The notes: generated by a model from the sequence alone, not told the origin. A stretch of 64,000 bases of DNA from JASHUC01 sp963849095 (GCA_963849095.1 CAWKGA010000001.1:248001-312000), one strand, 5' to 3'. Positions 42,871 through 55,435 are shown, numbered from the stretch's first letter. Numbers and translations: made by a program.

Positions 42871-43955
42871 GCGCGCGTCCCATCCTGATCATGGCCGGCG
42901 GCACGGGCGGTCACGTCTTTCCGGCGCTCGCATTGGCGCGCCTGCTGCGCCGGCAATCGATCGAGGTGGTCTGGCTCGGCACCCGCCGCGGCCTCGAGGC
43001 GCGGATCGTCCCGGCGGAGCTCATTCCGATCGAGTGGCTGTCCGTGGGCGGGTTGCGAGGCAAGGGGCTGCTCACGCTGCTCGCCGCGCCGCTGCGCGTC
43101 GCGGTCGCGCTGCTGCAGGCGCTGCGCGTCATGTGGCGCCGGCGCCCCTTCGCCGTGGTCGGTCTCGGGGGCTTCGTGACGGGTCCGGGCGGGGTCGCCG
43201 CGTGGCTCACCCGGCGCCCACTCATCATTCACGAGCAGAACGCCATCGCGGGCTTCACCAACCGCTGCCTCGCGCACCTCGCCCGCGAAGTGCTGGAGGC
43301 GTTCCCGGGGAGCTTCGGCGCCGGCGTCCGCGCCCGCGCGATCGGCAACCCGGTACGGGCGGAGATTGCCGAGACGCGGTCACCGGCCGCGCGGTTCGGG
43401 GAGCGCGGCGGAGCGATCCGCATCCTCGCGATCGGCGGGAGCCAGGGCGCGGCTCGACTCAACACGGTGGTACCGCTCGCGCTCGCCTCGCTGCCGCAAT
43501 CCTTGGCGGTCGAGGTGCGCCACCAGTCAGGCAGCCGCTGGCACGAGGCGGCGGAGCGGGCCTATGCATCGGCGGGCGTGCGCGCCACGGTGACGCCGTT
43601 CATCGACGACATGGCGGCCGCTTACGCCTGGGCCGACCTCGTCGTCTGCCGCGCCGGGGCGCTCACGATCTCGGAGCTCGCGGCGGCCGGCGTGGGGGCC
43701 ATTCTCGTGCCGTTTCCCGCGGCCGTGGACGATCATCAAACGGCGAACGCCCGCTACCTCGTGAGCGGGGGCGCCGCCGTGCTGATCGACGATCGCGAGC
43801 TCACGCCCGCGCGCCTCGCCGAGGAGCTCGCCCGCCTCTGCGCGAGCCGGGGGCCGCTGCTTGCCATGGCCGAGCGCGCCCGCGCCTTGGCCCGTCCCCA
43901 GGCGGCGGACGAGCTCGCCGCGGTGTGCCTGCGATACGCGGAGGGCGCGGCATGA
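42867..43955 (+). CDS. murG: UDP-GlcNAc:lipid I N-acetylglucosaminyltransferase
   Basis: 362 residues. GT-B fold: N-terminal MAGGTGGHVFPALALA binds lipid I, and the C-terminal IGGSQGAARLN and CRAGALTISELAAAG with DDHQTANA bind UDP-GlcNAc. It makes lipid II on the inner face of the membrane. GTG start overlapping the ftsW stop (GTGA). ATGA overlap with murC. Confidence 0.96.
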   Translation: MSARPILIMAGGTGGHVFPALALARLLRRQSIEVVWLGTRRGLEARIVPAELIPIEWLSVGGLRGKGLLTLLAAPLRVAVALLQALRVMWRRRPFAVVGLGGFVTGPGGVAAWLTRRPLIIHEQNAIAGFTNRCLAHLAREVLEAFPGSFGAGVRARAIGNPVRAEIAETRSPAARFGERGGAIRILAIGGSQGAARLNTVVPLALASLPQSLAVEVRHQSGSRWHEAAERAYASAGVRATVTPFIDDMAAAYAWADLVVCRAGALTISELAAAGVGAILVPFPAAVDDHQTANARYLVSGGAAVLIDDRELTPARLAEELARLCASRGPLLAMAERARALARPQAADELAAVCLRYAEGAA

Positions 43956-45388
43956 CCGACGATCGCGCAGACCGCATGCGGCGCATCAACACGATCCACT
44001 TCGTCGGGATCGGCGGCGTCGGCATGGGCGGCATCGCGGAGGTGCTGATCAACCTCGGGTACTCGGTGCAGGGCTCGGATCTCAAGGAGAACCCCATCAC
44101 GCGGCGGCTGGCCGGGCTCGGCGCCCGCGTGGCCCTCGGGCATGCCGCGGAGAACATTCGCGGCGCCGACGTGGTGGTCGTCTCGAGCGCCGTCGCGCCC
44201 GGCAATTCCGAAGTGCTCGCGGCGCAGGCGGAGCGCATCCCGACCGTGCAGCGAGCGGAAATGCTGGGCGAGCTCATGCGCTTCCGCTACTCGATCGCCG
44301 TCGCCGGCACGCACGGCAAGACCACGACGACGAGCCTCGTCGCGAGCGTGCTCGCGGAGAGCGGAGCCGATCCGACCTTCGTCATCGGCGGGCGCTTGAC
44401 GAGCGCAGGCAGCAACGCGCGCCTCGGCACGGGCCGCTACCTCGTGGCGGAGGCGGACGAGAGCGATGCGTCGTTCACGCACCTGCAACCGCTCATCGCG
44501 ATCGTCACCAACATCGACAACGATCACCTCGTGACGCACGAGGGGAGCTTCGAGCGTCTGAAGCAGAGCTTCGTCGAATTCCTGCACAACCTGCCGTTCT
44601 ACGGGCTCGCGATCGTGTGCTTCGACGACGAGCACGTGCGCAGCATCCTGCCCCGCATCGGGCGTCCGGTGATGACCTACGGCCTGGAGCCCGGCGCGGA
44701 CGTGCAGGCGGTCAACCTCAGGCGGGACGGCCTGCAGACCCATTTCGATGTGCTGCGCTCCGGCGTCGCCTCGAGGGGCGGCCACTCTCCGCTTGCGGTG
44801 ACGGTCAATCTTCCCGGCACGCACAATGTCCTCAATGCGCTCGCGGCGGTCGCCGTGGCGACGGAGCTCGAGACGGAGGACGGCGCCGTGCAGCGCGCAC
44901 TCGCGAGCTTCCAGGGCATCGACCGGCGGCTGCAGCACATCGCGGACGTGGAGACCTCGGCCGGCCGGGTGACGCTCATCGACGACTACGGCCACCATCC
45001 GACCGAGATTGCGGCCACGCTCGAAGCGCTGCGTCAGGGGTATCCGGGCCGCCGCATCGTTCTCGCGTTCCAGCCTCACCGCTACACGCGCACCCGAGAC
45101 TTGATCGACGACTTCGGCAAGGTGCTCTCGAGCGCGGAGGTGTTGCTCGTCACGGAGGTCTATGCGGCCGGCGAGCCGCCGATCGAGGGATGCGACGGCC
45201 GCGCGATCTGCCGCGCCGTGCGCTCGCGCGCGCAGGTGGAGCCGATCTTCGTCGAGCGGGTGGAGGATCTCGCGACCGCGCTCAAGGACGTGATCCGCGC
45301 GAACGACCTCGTCGTGACGATGGGAGCGGGCCACATCAACATCGCCGCGCATGCCTTGCCGGCCGCCTTACGCCGGAGGACGACGTGA
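43952..45388 (+). CDS. murC: UDP-N-acetylmuramate--L-alanine ligase
   Basis: 478 residues. HFVGIGGVGMGGIAEVL at the N-terminus, ATP loop VAGTHGKTTTTSLV, EADESDASF, NIDNDHL and the C-terminal DDYGHHPTEIAATL. It adds the first L-Ala to UDP-MurNAc. The ATG at 43952 overlaps the murG stop; upstream codons in frame are shadow. TGATG overlap with murB. Confidence 0.96.
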   Translation: MTDDRADRMRRINTIHFVGIGGVGMGGIAEVLINLGYSVQGSDLKENPITRRLAGLGARVALGHAAENIRGADVVVVSSAVAPGNSEVLAAQAERIPTVQRAEMLGELMRFRYSIAVAGTHGKTTTTSLVASVLAESGADPTFVIGGRLTSAGSNARLGTGRYLVAEADESDASFTHLQPLIAIVTNIDNDHLVTHEGSFERLKQSFVEFLHNLPFYGLAIVCFDDEHVRSILPRIGRPVMTYGLEPGADVQAVNLRRDGLQTHFDVLRSGVASRGGHSPLAVTVNLPGTHNVLNALAAVAVATELETEDGAVQRALASFQGIDRRLQHIADVETSAGRVTLIDDYGHHPTEIAATLEALRQGYPGRRIVLAFQPHRYTRTRDLIDDFGKVLSSAEVLLVTEVYAAGEPPIEGCDGRAICRAVRSRAQVEPIFVERVEDLATALKDVIRANDLVVTMGAGHINIAAHALPAALRRRTT

Positions 45389-46299
45389 TGTCCGTCGCCC
45401 CGGAATTCATGCCGCGCGCAAAACGTGACGAGCGCATGAGCCGCCACACCTCGTGGCACGTCGGAGGTCCCGCGGAGATCTTCTTCTCGCCCCGCGACCG
45501 GGCGGATCTCGCCGCGTTCCTGCGGACGGTGCCGCCGGAGACGCCGATTCACTGGATCGGCCTCGGCAGCAATCTGCTGGTGCGCGACGGCGGACTGCGG
45601 GGCGTCGCGGTGGCGACGCACGGGGCGCTCGAGCGGCTGGAGCGTCGCAGCGAGACGACCGTGTACTGCGAGGCGGGCGTCGCCTGCGCGCGCATCGCGA
45701 GGCAATGCATCAAATGGGGGCTCGGCCCCGCCGCGTTCTTCGCGGGCATTCCGGGGACGCTCGGCGGCGCGCTCGCCATGAACGCGGGCGCCTTCGGCGG
45801 GGACACCTGGAGCCACGTGCTCGCGGTGGAGACGGTGGATCGTGACGGCCGGGAGCACACGCGGCTCGCTCCCGAGTACGAGGTGGGGTATCGCCACGTG
45901 CGCCCGCCGGTCGCCGGGGAAGGGTTCCTCGCGGCCAAGCTCCTCTTCGAGCAGACGCCGGCCGCGAACGAGGCGGAGGTGCGCTCGCTGCTCGCGCGGC
46001 GCAAGGCCTCGCAGCCGATCGGGGAATGGAGCTGCGGGTCGGTGTTCACGAATCCTCCGGGCGACCACGCGGCGCGGCTGATCGAGACCGCGGGCCTCAA
46101 GGGTCTGCGTATCGGCGATGCTTCCGTCTCCGAGAAGCACGCGAACTTCATCATCAATCACGGCGCCGCGACCGCGGCCGACATCGAGCGGCTGATCGGG
46201 CGCGTGCAGTCGGAGGTGGAGCGCGTCCACGGCGTACGACTCACCCCGGAGGTGCGCATCGTCGGGGACGACACGCCTCCCGCCGGGGCGGGGAGCTGA
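45388..46299 (+). CDS. murB: UDP-N-acetylenolpyruvoylglucosamine reductase
   Basis: 303 residues. FAD-binding domain (HTSWHVGGPAEIFF, GLGSNLLVRDGG), the reduction-site motif SCGSVFTNP with its proton-donor Ser, and SEKHANFIIN. It reduces the MurA product with NADPH. The length fits the shorter type II MurB rather than the ~340-residue E. coli type. It sits between murC and ftsQ; ddl, which usually follows, is absent. Confidence 0.95.
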   Translation: MSVAPEFMPRAKRDERMSRHTSWHVGGPAEIFFSPRDRADLAAFLRTVPPETPIHWIGLGSNLLVRDGGLRGVAVATHGALERLERRSETTVYCEAGVACARIARQCIKWGLGPAAFFAGIPGTLGGALAMNAGAFGGDTWSHVLAVETVDRDGREHTRLAPEYEVGYRHVRPPVAGEGFLAAKLLFEQTPAANEAEVRSLLARRKASQPIGEWSCGSVFTNPPGDHAARLIETAGLKGLRIGDASVSEKHANFIINHGAATAADIERLIGRVQSEVERVHGVRLTPEVRIVGDDTPPAGAGS

Positions 46300-46302
46300 G
46301 CG

Positions 46303-47100
46303 ATGTGGACCCGCCGCAACCGCCGCAAGCCGTCCGTCGAGCGCCGCCGCTTCTTGCGGCTGCGCGCGCCCGACTCGCGGCGGATATTGCGCTCCGCGAC
46401 GAGTCTCATCTGCGTCCTCGCCGTGATCGGGCTCATCGCCGCGGCGCTCAATCGTCCGATCGAGGCGGTCGCGATCTCGGGCCGCTTCCAGCGCGTCTCG
46501 CTGCTCGACGTTGAGCGCGCCGTCAAGGGGAGTGTGCACGGCGCCGGACTCGTGAGTGTGAGCCTCGCCGCCGTCTCCACCGCGGTCGAGCGGCTGCCGT
46601 GGGTCGATACCGCGAGCGTCGAGCGCAGCTGGCCCCGCGGGCTCGCCGTACGCATCGTGGAGCAGGTGCCCGCGGCGCGCTGGGGCGCGCTCGGCCTCGT
46701 CAACACGCGCGGCGAGCTGTTCCAGGGCGACGCGCGCCACATTCCACTCGAGCTGCCGGAGCTCTCCGGGCCGCAGGGGAGCGAGCCGAGCGTCGCCCAA
46801 CGCTATCTCGTGATGCAGGGGCGGCTCGCCGAGATGAGCCTGCGAGTCACGGCGCTGCGCCTCGATGCGCGCGGCTCCTGGGAGTTCGACCTCGCGAACG
46901 GCGTGACGGTCAGGCTCGGACGCGAGCGAGTGGATGAGCGCTTCGAGACCTTCATGGCGGTCGCCTCCAAGATCGTGGCGCAGCGCGCGAGCGACATCGC
47001 GTACGTGGACATGCGCTACACGAATGGCTTTGCGATCGGCTGGCGCGTCGGCGGCACCTCCCGCGACGCCACGGCCGAGGGTTCCTCTCACGATGCCTAA
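46303..47100 (+). CDS. ftsQ: Cell division protein FtsQ
   Basis: 265 residues: a basic cytoplasmic N-terminus (MWTRRNRRKPSVERRRF), one membrane helix (about 31-49), a POTRA domain (FQRVSLLDVERAV) and the FtsQ beta domain. It links early and late division proteins in the FtsQLB complex. It starts 3 nt after murB and overlaps ftsA by 8 nt. Confidence 0.93.
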   Translation: MWTRRNRRKPSVERRRFLRLRAPDSRRILRSATSLICVLAVIGLIAAALNRPIEAVAISGRFQRVSLLDVERAVKGSVHGAGLVSVSLAAVSTAVERLPWVDTASVERSWPRGLAVRIVEQVPAARWGALGLVNTRGELFQGDARHIPLELPELSGPQGSEPSVAQRYLVMQGRLAEMSLRVTALRLDARGSWEFDLANGVTVRLGRERVDERFETFMAVASKIVAQRASDIAYVDMRYTNGFAIGWRVGGTSRDATAEGSSHDA

Positions 47101-48325
47101 ACACTCCGACAGAAATCTGATCATCGGACTCGATATCGGCACCTCGAAGGTCGTCGCCCTCGTCGGCGAGGCGGGCGCAGACGGCGCGATCGAGGTTCTC
47201 GGGATCGGCTTGCAGCCCTCGCGCGGACTGAAGAAAGGCGTGGTGGTCAACATCGAGTCCACGGTCCAGTCGATCCAGCGCGCGGTGGAGGAGGCCGAGC
47301 TGATGGCGGGCTGCGAGATCCACTCGGTGTATGCCGGCATCGCCGGCAGCCACGTGCGCAGCCTCAACTCGCACGGCGTCGTCGCCATTCGCGACCGCGA
47401 GGTGACACACGGGGATGTCGAGCATGTGATCGACGCCGCGAAGGCAGTCGCGATCCCGGCCGATCAGAAGATCCTGCACGTGCTGCCGCAAGAATTCATC
47501 ATCGACGGGCAGGAAGGCATCCGCGATCCGATCGGCATGTCCGGCGTGCGCCTCGAGGCGAAGGTACACATCGTCACCGGCGCCGAGAGCTCGGCGCAGA
47601 ACATCGAGAAATGCATCAAGCGCTGCGGGCTCGAGGTGGACGACATCGTGCTGGAGCAGCTCGCCTCGAGCTTCGCCGTGCTCACGGACGACGAGAAGGA
47701 GCTCGGTGTCTGCCTGGTCGACGTGGGCGGCGGCACGACCGACATCGCAGTGTTCTCCGCGGGCGCGATCCGGCACACCGCGGTGATTCCCATCGCCGGA
47801 GACCAGGTCACGAACGACATCGCGGTCTCGATGCGCACCCCCACCCAGCATGCGGAGGACATCAAGGTCCGCTACGCGTGCGCGCTGTCGCAGCTCGCGA
47901 ATCCCGACGAGACGATCGAGGTGCCGAGCGTTGGGGAGCGGCCGGCGCGCCGCCTCGCGCGCCAGACGCTCGCGGAGATCGTCGAGCCGCGCTACGAGGA
48001 GCTGTTCACCCTCGTGCGCGAGGAGCTGCGCCGCAGCGGCTTCGAGGAGACGATCGCGGCGGGCATCGTGCTCACCGGGGGGAGCGCGAAGATGGAAGGC
48101 GCCATCGAGCTCGCCGAAGAGGTGTTCCACATGCCGGTGCGGCTCGGCCTGCCGCAGCAGGTCCAGGGCCTCTCCGACGTGGTTCGAAATCCGACTTTCT
48201 CGACGGGCGTGGGGCTGCTGCTCTACGGCCGTGACAACGCCCTGCCGGGACGGCACCGCCGCCCGCTCGGGAGCGCCAAGACGGTCCTCGACCGCATGCG
48301 CGCCTGGTTCCAGGGCAACTTCTAG
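47093..48325 (+). CDS. ftsA: Cell division protein FtsA
   Basis: 410 residues, actin-like ATPase. The phosphate-1 loop is IIGLDIGTSKVVALVGE and phosphate-2 is CLVDVGGGTTDIAVF. The C-terminal amphipathic helix RMRAWFQGNF anchors it to the membrane. It tethers FtsZ to the membrane and recruits late division proteins. The ATG at 47093 was chosen by the family start; the longer frame upstream runs over ftsQ. Confidence 0.96.
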   Translation: MPKHSDRNLIIGLDIGTSKVVALVGEAGADGAIEVLGIGLQPSRGLKKGVVVNIESTVQSIQRAVEEAELMAGCEIHSVYAGIAGSHVRSLNSHGVVAIRDREVTHGDVEHVIDAAKAVAIPADQKILHVLPQEFIIDGQEGIRDPIGMSGVRLEAKVHIVTGAESSAQNIEKCIKRCGLEVDDIVLEQLASSFAVLTDDEKELGVCLVDVGGGTTDIAVFSAGAIRHTAVIPIAGDQVTNDIAVSMRTPTQHAEDIKVRYACALSQLANPDETIEVPSVGERPARRLARQTLAEIVEPRYEELFTLVREELRRSGFEETIAAGIVLTGGSAKMEGAIELAEEVFHMPVRLGLPQQVQGLSDVVRNPTFSTGVGLLLYGRDNALPGRHRRPLGSAKTVLDRMRAWFQGNF

Positions 48326-48430
48326 GGATGGACACGAGAGCTGTTTGAAGCTGACAGACGTAAGACAACGCAGGCACGGGACAACACCTTAGGATTCCAC
48401 CAACTGATTCGGTCGAGAGGAGAAGAAGCG

Positions 48431-49627
48431 ATGTTTGAGTTAATGGACGCGTATAGCCAGAGCGCCATCATCAAGGTGATCGGCGTCGGAGGCGGCGGCG
48501 GGAATGCCGTCGCGCACATGGTCATGAGCGGAATCGAGGGCGTCGAGTTCATGTGCGTCAATACCGATGCGCAGGCGCTCCAGCACTCGAAGGTCAAGAC
48601 CGCGCTGCAGATCGGCACCAACATCACGAAGGGGCTCGGAGCGGGAGCCGACCCGGAGGTCGGCCGGCAGGCCGCGATGGAGGACCGCGACCGCATAGTC
48701 GAGCTGGTCGAGGGCTGCGACATGCTGTTCATCACCGCCGGGATGGGAGGGGGCACCGGAACGGGAGCGGCCCCCATCGTGGCCCAGGTCGCGAAGGAGC
48801 TCGGCATCCTCACGGTCGCCGTCGTGACCAAGCCGTTCGAGATGGAGGGCGGCAAGCGCTCGCTGGTCGCGGACCACGGGATCGCCGAGCTCACCAAGTA
48901 CTGCGACTCGCTCATCACCATCCCGAATCAGAAGCTGCTCACGGTGCTCGGGCCGCAGACGACGCTCCTCGACGCGTTCAAATCCGCGAACCAGGTGCTG
49001 CAGGGCGCGGTCCAGGGCATCGCGGAGCTCATCACCCGTCCGGGCCTCATCAACGTCAACTTCGCCGATGTGCGCACCGTGATGGCGGAGACCGGTATGG
49101 CGATGATGGGATCGGGCTCGGCGAGCGGTGAGAATCGCGCGCGCGAGGCGGCCGAAGCGGCCGTGTCGTCGCCGCTCCTCGAGGACATCAACTTGGCCGG
49201 AGCTCACGGCATCCTCGTGAACGTCACCGCCGGCATGGATCTGTCGATCGGCGAGTTCCAGGAGGTTGGCAACATTGTGAAACAGTTCGCATCGGAGGAC
49301 GCGACGGTCGTCGTGGGCACGGTGATCGACCCGGAGCTCACGAACCAGGTGCGCGTGACCGTCGTGGCAACCGGGCTCGGGCGGCCGGCGGCCGCGGCGC
49401 GGCAGCCTGGCTCGCGGGAACATCACGGTGCTCGCGACGCGATTGCGGCGCGGGAGCCGCCGATGCGCGTCGTTCGGCGCGCGCAACCGCTGTCGAGCAG
49501 CGATTACGCGGCGCTCGACAAGCCGACGGTTCAGCGTCAACGCGCGGTGGGTGATGGCTTGCGACCGGAGCAGGACCCGGAGGATTTGCTCGACATTCCG
49601 GCGTTCCTGCGCCGGCAGGCCGACTGA
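48431..49627 (+). CDS. ftsZ: Cell division GTPase FtsZ
   Basis: 398 residues. Tubulin signature GGGTGTGAAP, N-terminal VIGVGGGGGNAV, T7 loop NVNFADVRTVM and the C-terminal tail DLLDIPAFLRRQ that binds FtsA and ZipA. It forms the Z ring. A strong GAGAGGAG lies 6-13 nt ahead of the ATG. The 105-bp gap after ftsA is the longest in the cluster, so an extra ftsZ promoter may lie there, but I see no clear one. Confidence 0.97.
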   Translation: MFELMDAYSQSAIIKVIGVGGGGGNAVAHMVMSGIEGVEFMCVNTDAQALQHSKVKTALQIGTNITKGLGAGADPEVGRQAAMEDRDRIVELVEGCDMLFITAGMGGGTGTGAAPIVAQVAKELGILTVAVVTKPFEMEGGKRSLVADHGIAELTKYCDSLITIPNQKLLTVLGPQTTLLDAFKSANQVLQGAVQGIAELITRPGLINVNFADVRTVMAETGMAMMGSGSASGENRAREAAEAAVSSPLLEDINLAGAHGILVNVTAGMDLSIGEFQEVGNIVKQFASEDATVVVGTVIDPELTNQVRVTVVATGLGRPAAAARQPGSREHHGARDAIAAREPPMRVVRRAQPLSSSDYAALDKPTVQRQRAVGDGLRPEQDPEDLLDIPAFLRRQAD

Positions 49628-49641
49628 GGGCGGCAATGGGG

Positions 49642-49659
49642 TGGCCCAGGGACGGGCCA
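49642..49659 (+). promoter_or_regulatory. Hairpin between ftsZ and lpxC
   Basis: TGGCCC and GGGCCA pair around a 6-nt loop and are followed by a short T run (TTT). It may partly terminate ftsZ transcripts or set the 3' end of the mRNA before lpxC. Confidence 0.35.
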
Positions 49660-49680
49660 TTTCCGGTAAGCTTCAGCCCC

Positions 49681-50607
49681 ATGGTCGGCCAACGCACTTT
49701 GAAGAACTCCATCCGCGCGACGGGCGTGGGGTTGCACACCGGCAAGAAGGTGCTGATGACCTTGCACCCGGCCGCGGTGGATACCGGCATCGTGTTCACG
49801 CGGTCGGATCTCAACGCATCCCCGCACGTCGAGGCGCACGCGGAGAACGTCGGAGATACGGTGCTCGGCACGACGCTCGTGAAGGGCGGCGTGCGGGTCT
49901 CCACCGTCGAGCATCTGCTGTCGGCCTTCGCGGGCCTCGGCATCGACAACGCCGAGGTGGAGGTGAGCGCGCCCGAGGTGCCGATCATGGACGGCAGCGC
50001 GGGTCCGTTCGTGTTCCTGCTGCAGTCCGCGGGGATCGAGGAGCAGCGCACCCCGAAGCACTTCATCCGCATCAAGAAGCCGCTGCGCGTCGCGGACGGC
50101 GACAAATGGGCGGAATTCCGTCCCTTCAACGGCTTCAAGGTGAACTTCGAGATCGAGTTCAACCATCCGATCTTCAAGCGGCGATCGCAGCGCGCCTCGA
50201 TGGACTTCTCGACGACCTCCTTTTTGAAGGAGGTGAGCCGCGCGCGCACCTTCGGCTTCATGCGCGACCTCGAGATGCTGCGCTCCCGCAACCTCGCCCT
50301 CGGCGGCAGCCTCGATAACGCGATCGTGCTCGACGATTTCCGCGTGTTGAACGAGGACGGCCTGCGCTACGAGGACGAGTTCGTCAAACACAAGATCCTC
50401 GACGCCATCGGCGATCTGTACCTGCTCGGGCACAGCCTCATCGGGGAGTTCAGCGGCTACAAGTCCGGTCACGCGCTCAACAACAAGCTGCTGCGCGCGC
50501 TGCTGGCCGATCCCACCACCTGGGAGGACGTGGTGTTCGAGACGCCCGCCGACGCTCCGATCTCCTACGCGGAAGCGGCGGGGCTGCAGGGCGGCGCACC
50601 GGCCTGA
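49681..50607 (+). CDS. lpxC: UDP-3-O-acyl-N-acetylglucosamine deacetylase
   Basis: 308 residues. Zinc enzyme for the committed step of lipid A synthesis. Zinc-ligand motif TVEHLLSA, MDGSAGPF, SRARTFGFM and the C-terminal HKILDAIGDLYLLGH with its ligands. The ATG at 49681 gives MVGQRTLKNSI, aligned with the family start; an in-frame ATG at 49636 lies before the hairpin and is unlikely. It closes the dcw cluster, as in E. coli. Confidence 0.95.
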   Translation: MVGQRTLKNSIRATGVGLHTGKKVLMTLHPAAVDTGIVFTRSDLNASPHVEAHAENVGDTVLGTTLVKGGVRVSTVEHLLSAFAGLGIDNAEVEVSAPEVPIMDGSAGPFVFLLQSAGIEEQRTPKHFIRIKKPLRVADGDKWAEFRPFNGFKVNFEIEFNHPIFKRRSQRASMDFSTTSFLKEVSRARTFGFMRDLEMLRSRNLALGGSLDNAIVLDDFRVLNEDGLRYEDEFVKHKILDAIGDLYLLGHSLIGEFSGYKSGHALNNKLLRALLADPTTWEDVVFETPADAPISYAEAAGLQGGAPA

Positions 50608-50645
50608 GCGGGCCCCCCCGGCTCGGCGGCCGGGTCCGCAATCCC

Positions 50646-51017
50646 TCAGCCCGGGGTCCCCTTCGGCAGCACCCGGACGGCGACCCGCGTCACGGCCGGG
50701 TGAGCGCTGTGGAGCTCGGTGTCGAGCTCGGCCAGGGCATAGCGCAGCCTCACTCCCCAGCCGGCCGACTCGGTGAATATGACAAGCTCTCCGTCGCGCT
50801 CGACGACCCCTGTCACGCGGGCCACCAGGCTGGCTGGAAGCCGCTCGGCGAGCCATTGGCGCCAGATGCGCTGACGCGAGGCCTGGTCCGCGATGGAGGC
50901 CATGACCGGCCCCGGCCGTGCGAGCAGGGACTTGACAGAATCCGCCCCCGCGCGCGCGCGCGGCCCCCGCCGCAAAGCGGAACGAATGTGCTTGTCTCTG
51001 CGGGGCTTATTCGGCAT
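50646..51017 (-). CDS. DciA/DUF721-family protein (helicase-loading related)
   Basis: 123 residues. After a basic, disordered N-terminus comes a DUF721 domain (IWRQWLAERLP, then VERDGELVIFTESAGWGVRLR, split: VERDGELVIF, ESAGWGVRLRYAL). DciA members bind the replicative helicase DnaB in bacteria lacking DnaC. Similarity is modest, so the call leans on its position between lpxC and the M23 peptidase, where pseudomonads carry a DUF721 gene. Confidence 0.75.
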   Translation of the reverse strand: MPNKPRRDKHIRSALRRGPRARAGADSVKSLLARPGPVMASIADQASRQRIWRQWLAERLPASLVARVTGVVERDGELVIFTESAGWGVRLRYALAELDTELHSAHPAVTRVAVRVLPKGTPG

Positions 51018-51067
51018 ATTCCGGACGGCTCGAGCTCGTAGGTACCGCTCTGGCCGGAGCGCCCAGC

Positions 51068-51991
51068 ATGAGCCTATTCATATTCTCACAGGGTCGTAGC
51101 GGTGAGTCGCGGCAGTTCGCCGTGGCTCACCCCCTCGTCCTCGGTGTGCTCGGGGCGATCGTACTCGCGATTCTCGGGACCGTGTTCGCGCTCGGGGTGC
51201 AGGTGGGCCGGTACGACGGGCGTGTGCTCGGCCGCGGCGAGGTCGACCACTGGATGGCCGTCCTCAAAGAGCAGAAATCCGAGGTGGCCGCCCTGGGGCA
51301 GCAGCTGCAGGAGCGCACCGACACACTCGGGATCCGCATGGCGCGGCTCGACGCTCACATCATACGGATCGACGAGCTGGGCAAGCGCCTCGCGGACATG
51401 GCCCACATCGACCGCCACGTGTTCAACTTCGACGAGGACCCGCCGGTCGGCGGCCCGGAGGGGGACGACAATGGCGCCGGGCCGCAGATTCCCGACCTCG
51501 CGACCGCGCTCACCAAGTTGCAGCAGCGCATCGATCTGCGGGACACGGAGCTCTCCGCGCTCGAGAGCGTCATTCTCTCGCGCAATCTCGATGCGGCCAT
51601 CCATCCGCAGGGCCGCCCCGTTCTCGACGGCTTCATCTCCTCGCCTTACGGGGAGCGCACCGACCCGTTCACGGGACGCCAGGAATTCCACCAGGGCGTC
51701 GACTTCGCCGGGACCGAAGGGGCGCCCGTCATTGCGGTCGCGTCGGGTGTCGTCACCTGGGCGGGCGAGCGGGAGGGCTACGGCACACTGGTCGAGATCA
51801 ACCACGGCAACGGCTTCGTCACACGCTACGCCCACAACGAGCGGGTGCTGGTCACGGTGGGTCAGACCGTGACGCGCGGCCAGACCATCGCGCTCATGGG
51901 CTCGACCGGCCGCTCGACCGGGCCCCACGTGCACTTCGAAGTGGTCCACAACGGGCAGCGGGTGAATCCCCAGTCGTTCGTCGGGCACTGA
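51068..51991 (+). CDS. M23-family peptidase (LytM domain), membrane-anchored
   Basis: 307 residues. One membrane helix at about 24-42, a coiled coil (about 60-170), then an M23/LytM domain with FHQGVDFAGTEGAPV and the metal-site HVHFEV motif. These residues suggest an active zinc endopeptidase that cleaves peptidoglycan cross-bridges, although many relatives are non-catalytic activators of amidases. A homologue lies in the same place before secA in pseudomonads. Divergent from the dciA-like gene. Confidence 0.9.
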   Translation: MSLFIFSQGRSGESRQFAVAHPLVLGVLGAIVLAILGTVFALGVQVGRYDGRVLGRGEVDHWMAVLKEQKSEVAALGQQLQERTDTLGIRMARLDAHIIRIDELGKRLADMAHIDRHVFNFDEDPPVGGPEGDDNGAGPQIPDLATALTKLQQRIDLRDTELSALESVILSRNLDAAIHPQGRPVLDGFISSPYGERTDPFTGRQEFHQGVDFAGTEGAPVIAVASGVVTWAGEREGYGTLVEINHGNGFVTRYAHNERVLVTVGQTVTRGQTIALMGSTGRSTGPHVHFEVVHNGQRVNPQSFVGH

Positions 51992-52065
51992 ACGCCCCGG
52001 ACACCGCGCGCCGGCCTTGCAATCGAGGCTCGCGGGAGCCACCTACCCTCAAGGGCTCGAACCGA

Positions 52066-52096
52066 TTGGGCCCCAACGAGTCTATTTCAGTACAAT
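52066..52096 (+). promoter_or_regulatory. Candidate secA promoter
   Basis: TTGGGC and TACAAT are separated by 19 nt in the gap after the M23 gene. The spacing is long and the -35 weak, so this is tentative. No SecM-like arrest peptide was recognised in the gap. Confidence 0.3.
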
Positions 52097-52167
52097 AGCC
52101 CGCCTCGAGGAGCCGGGCGGTCCATAACTATTTGGACAAGCTCGCGTTTTTCTGACCAGGAACTCTC

Positions 52168-55032
<2,865 letters not shown>

Positions 55033-55033
55033 G

Positions 55034-55435
55034 GTGGCGCAGCGCCCGCTCATCCGCGTCGTCGCGGGCGCACTCTTCGACGGCGACGGACGAGTCCTGA
55101 TCGCCGAGCGCCCCGCCGGCAAGCACATGGCGGGTCGATGGGAATTCCCCGGCGGAAAGATTGGCACCGGCGAGAGTGACGAGCGGGCACTCGGGCGCGA
55201 GCTCGTAGAGGAGCTCGGTGTCGAGGTCCTGGCGGCGCGCCATCTCCTCACGCTCACGCACCGGTATGAGGACCGAATCGTCGAGCTCTCGATGTGGATC
55301 GTCGAGCGCTACCGCGGCGAGCCGCGCGAGCTCGATGGACAGCGCCTGAAGTGGGTCGGCGTCCGGCAGCTGCCGGAGGAGGACATCCTCCCGGCCGACC
55401 GGCCCTTCATCGAGGCGCTACAAGCTCTGGCCTGA
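55034..55435 (+). CDS. mutT: 8-oxo-dGTP diphosphatase MutT (Nudix)
   Basis: 133 residues. Complete Nudix box from GGKIGTGESDERALGRELVEELG (split: GGKIGTGESDE, RALGRELVEELG). It hydrolyses oxidised dGTP and so prevents A:T to C:G changes. GTG start immediately after secA. The order secA-mutT is usual in this clade; argJ, often between them, is absent. Confidence 0.92.
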   Translation: MAQRPLIRVVAGALFDGDGRVLIAERPAGKHMAGRWEFPGGKIGTGESDERALGRELVEELGVEVLAARHLLTLTHRYEDRIVELSMWIVERYRGEPRELDGQRLKWVGVRQLPEEDILPADRPFIEALQALA

